Part shown: one piece after another, positions 42,630 through 44,586 of the stretch | Numbering within the stretch: the stretch's first letter is position 1 | Layout of the letters: the number at the start of each line of letters is the position of its first letter | NCBI GenBank assembly: GCA_010912705.1 | Contig: POWB01000012.1 | Span: 89,239-133,824, forward strand | From: Halochromatium sp. | Lineage (GTDB): Bacteria; Pseudomonadota; Gammaproteobacteria; Chromatiales; Chromatiaceae | Direction: 5' to 3' | Length of the DNA: 44,586 nt | Notes under the pieces: generated by a model | Seen by the model: only the letters and a program-made list of their open reading frames with translations | The model's database searches: none | Told to the model about the DNA's origin: nothing | Translations under genes and position numbers: made by a program

Positions 42630-44036
42630 ATGAATCGCCTGACCAAGTATCTCGCCACCCTTCCCTTTGCCGATGCTGGGACGACCGAGCTGCCGCTGCA
42701 GCGTATCCTGCGTCTGTCACTATTCCAGATCTCGGTTGGTATGGCGATGGTGCTGCTGTATGGCACCTTAAACCGCGTCATGGTCGTCGAGCTTGGGGTA
42801 TCTGCCTGGTTTGTTTCCCTGATGGTGGCCTTGCCGCTGGTCTTCGCGCCCTTACGTGCATTGATCGGGCATCGCTCGGACTATCATCATTCGGCGTTCG
42901 GCTGGCGCCGCGTGCCCTATATCGCGCTTGGCAGCATGTTGCAGTACGGCGGCTTCGCGATCATGCCGTACTCGATCCTCATCCTCTCTGATGAGACCAA
43001 TAACCTGATCTTCGTCGGACAGTTCTTTGCCGGTGTCTCGTTCCTCATGGTTGGAGCTGGGCTGCATACGGTGCAGACTGCCGGCTTGGCCTTGGCAACT
43101 GACTTGGCGACACCTGAGAAACGGCCACGAGTCGTTGCGCTTCTCTATTCGATGCTGTTGCTCGGGATGGTCGGCAGTGCGCTGCTGTTTGGCCATTTGC
43201 TCGAAGACTTTTCGCACAAGAAGTTGGTTGAGGTGGTGCATGCGGCGGCCTTGGCAACCATCATCATGAATCTGATCGCGGCCTGGAAACAGGAATCGAT
43301 CGATCTTAAACGTGCCGTGGCCAAGATTCCGCGACCACCCTTCCGTGAGACCTGGAACGAATTTCTGCGCGGTGGTTATGCGAGTCGACTGCTGATTGTT
43401 GTTGGCTTGGGTACGGCCGGTTTCAGCATGCAGGAGATTCTGCTCGAGCCTTATGGCGCGCAGGTGCTGGGGCTAACGGTTGCACAAACCACCTCGCTGA
43501 CCGCAATCCTTGCCGGCGGCACCTTTATTGCTTTTGCCTTGTCTGGCTATGTCCTGAGCCGGGGTGGAAATGCGTATCAGCTGGCTAGCGTTGGTGCCTT
43601 GGTGGGGGTCTGCGCCTTCCTGCTTGTGATTGTTGCGGCCACCATGGAGTCAGCCTTGGTATTCCGGATTGGGACCGCGCTGATCGGCTTTGGGACTGGT
43701 CTGCTCGCGGTTGGAACGCTAACTGCGGCGATGGAGCTTGCCGAGCGCGGGCACGTCGGGCTAGCGCTCGGCGCTTGGGGAGCGGTTCAGGCAACGGCAC
43801 AGGGCGTGGCGATTGCTCTAGGTGGGGCGCTGCGTGATCTTGTCTCGGGAATGGCTGCCGATGGGGCCTTTGGGCCGGAGTGGGCCAGCCCATCACTCGG
43901 CTATCGTGTCGTCTACAGTCTTGAGATCCTCTTGCTGCTCGCCGCCTTGGTCGCCTTGATTCCACTCTTGTTGCGTCGACGTCGGGAGGCAGCAAGCAGC
44001 ACCCCTTCACAATTCGGCTTGGATCAGATGCCCTAA
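42630..44036 (+). CDS. pucC: PucC-type LH2 assembly protein (BCD family of MFS)
   Basis: A 468-residue membrane protein of twelve helices from the bacteriochlorophyll delivery family, required for LH2 assembly. The N-terminal LPLQRILRLSLFQISVGM and motifs HRSDYHHSAFGWRRVPYI and GAGLHTVQTAGLALATDLA match PucC/LhaA proteins. ATG 42630 follows GGAAG at seven bases; a TTG one codon earlier is not needed. It is close to pucBA, so PucC fits better than LhaA or Bch2, but those paralogues are hard to distinguish by eye. It ends the gene cluster. Confidence 0.92.
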   Translation: MNRLTKYLATLPFADAGTTELPLQRILRLSLFQISVGMAMVLLYGTLNRVMVVELGVSAWFVSLMVALPLVFAPLRALIGHRSDYHHSAFGWRRVPYIALGSMLQYGGFAIMPYSILILSDETNNLIFVGQFFAGVSFLMVGAGLHTVQTAGLALATDLATPEKRPRVVALLYSMLLLGMVGSALLFGHLLEDFSHKKLVEVVHAAALATIIMNLIAAWKQESIDLKRAVAKIPRPPFRETWNEFLRGGYASRLLIVVGLGTAGFSMQEILLEPYGAQVLGLTVAQTTSLTAILAGGTFIAFALSGYVLSRGGNAYQLASVGALVGVCAFLLVIVAATMESALVFRIGTALIGFGTGLLAVGTLTAAMELAERGHVGLALGAWGAVQATAQGVAIALGGALRDLVSGMAADGAFGPEWASPSLGYRVVYSLEILLLLAALVALIPLLLRRRREAASSTPSQFGLDQMP

Positions 44037-44189
44037 CTCCAAGGGCTTAGGCCTGTGCCCCTCAACGCGATGGATCGCTCGTTAAAGATAAGAGCTACAG
44101 CCGGTCAAGGTTTGTCAAGTTGAGTGCAGCCTCCACATAATGTCAATCAGCTGGTGCCATGTCGCGTAGACGACACAAGAAAAAGAGAT

Positions 44190-44385
44190 CTCTCGCAGAG
44201 GCGCAGAGAAGAAGAGAAGAAGAGAAGAAGAGAAGAAGGGAAGAAGGGAAGAAGGGAAGAAGGGAAGAAGGGAAGAAGGGAAGAAGAGAGGAAGGGAAGA
44301 AGGGAAGAAGGGAAGAAGGAGAGAAGCGCACTGGGAACATCGAGCAAGCGCTTTCTTCCTTTGCGCCTCTGCGTCTCTGCGCGAG
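44190..44385. repeat. 8-bp polypurine tandem array between inverted arms
   Basis: Roughly 44206-44326 consists of units AAGAAGAG then AAGAAGGG, about fifteen copies with small variations, purine-only on the plus strand. It is flanked by inverted arms: CTCTCGCAGAGGCGCAGAG on the left (44190-44208) and CTTTGCGCCTCTGCG with TCTCTGCGCGAG on the right (44359-44385). The arms resemble a short sequence family (GCGCCTCTGCGTCTCTGCG) spread through many bacterial genomes. The frames across it are repeat artefacts, not genes. Confidence 0.85.
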
Positions 44386-44586
44386 CCTCTTCTTGCCACG
44401 TCACAACATCACGCGACATCATGTCGAGGCCGCACCCGTCAAGTTGCCGAGTAAATATAATATTTTCGGCTCATGAGGCGAACTGTGTGACACCACACAG
44501 TATTCGGAGAAATTCTATTGTGCATACCTTAATATTGTGAGCCCATTCATGCATGGCGACGTATTGCTGTAGATAAACCTTATTCA
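44386..44586. other. right end of window, no gene seen
   Basis: AT-richer sequence after the tandem array. No supported coding frame and no RNA gene is visible. The interval 44037-44189 before the array also holds nothing I can identify. Confidence 0.5.

Noticed and set aside
44115..44540. Several overlapping frames of 65-138 codons on both strands
   Set aside because: They are translations of the purine tandem array (Arg/Glu/Lys or Phe/Leu/Ser runs), open only because the repeat lacks stop codons.

Overview
The window comes from an anoxygenic phototroph, most likely a purple sulfur gammaproteobacterium (Chromatiaceae-like). The evidence is an LH2 antenna pair (pucB, pucA), the antenna assembly protein PucC and purple-bacterial carotenoid genes (crtE, crtF, broken crtC and crtD), alongside a gammaproteobacterial minor-pilin operon (fimT-pilV-pilW-pilX-pilY1-pilE), a membrane pyrophosphatase and multihaem cytochromes. 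I do not name a species. I saw no rRNA, tRNA, CRISPR array, intact insertion sequence or prophage.

Layout. 1-3.4 kb: a PhnD-like periplasmic binding protein (5' end outside the window) overlapping a membrane GGDEF-EAL protein. 3.5-6.6 kb: a binding-protein/VWA gene remnant, then hppA with an unknown partner gene. 6.9-10.2 kb: a chemoreceptor and a DUF2726-like protein. 10.3-12.8 kb: a Rieske ferredoxin, a TrpD-like protein without the usual phosphate loop, and a TacA-TacT toxin-antitoxin pair. 12.8-16.4 kb: a nitrilase-family amidase with a low-complexity insertion, a coiled-coil membrane protein and a large protein of unusual architecture. 16.4-24 kb: the minor pilin/PilY1 operon.

24.6-28.3 kb: a redox module. 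An octahaem hydroxylamine-oxidoreductase-like cytochrome overlaps a NapC/NirT tetrahaem quinol dehydrogenase, and a five-haem cytochrome c554-like protein is divergent from them. 28.4-31.8 kb: secreted low-complexity and Spy/CpxP-like proteins beside an OmpR-EnvZ-type two-component system. 32-38.4 kb: a dicarboxylate/amino acid:cation symporter, a small unknown protein, and an RND efflux adaptor-pump pair.

38.4-44.0 kb: the photosynthesis cluster. On the minus strand is a collapsed crtD-crtC remnant. On the plus strand are crtE, pucB-pucA, crtF and pucC. The puc promoter carries two TGT-N12-ACA boxes of the PpsR/CrtJ type, and the puc genes end in their own stem-loops and terminator. CrtE supplies the carotenoid precursor, CrtF methylates hydroxylated carotenoids, and PucB/PucA/PucC build LH2. 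The broken crtC and crtD would cut the route to CrtF's substrate unless intact copies lie elsewhere. The last 550 bases hold no gene but contain an 8-bp polypurine tandem array between inverted arms.
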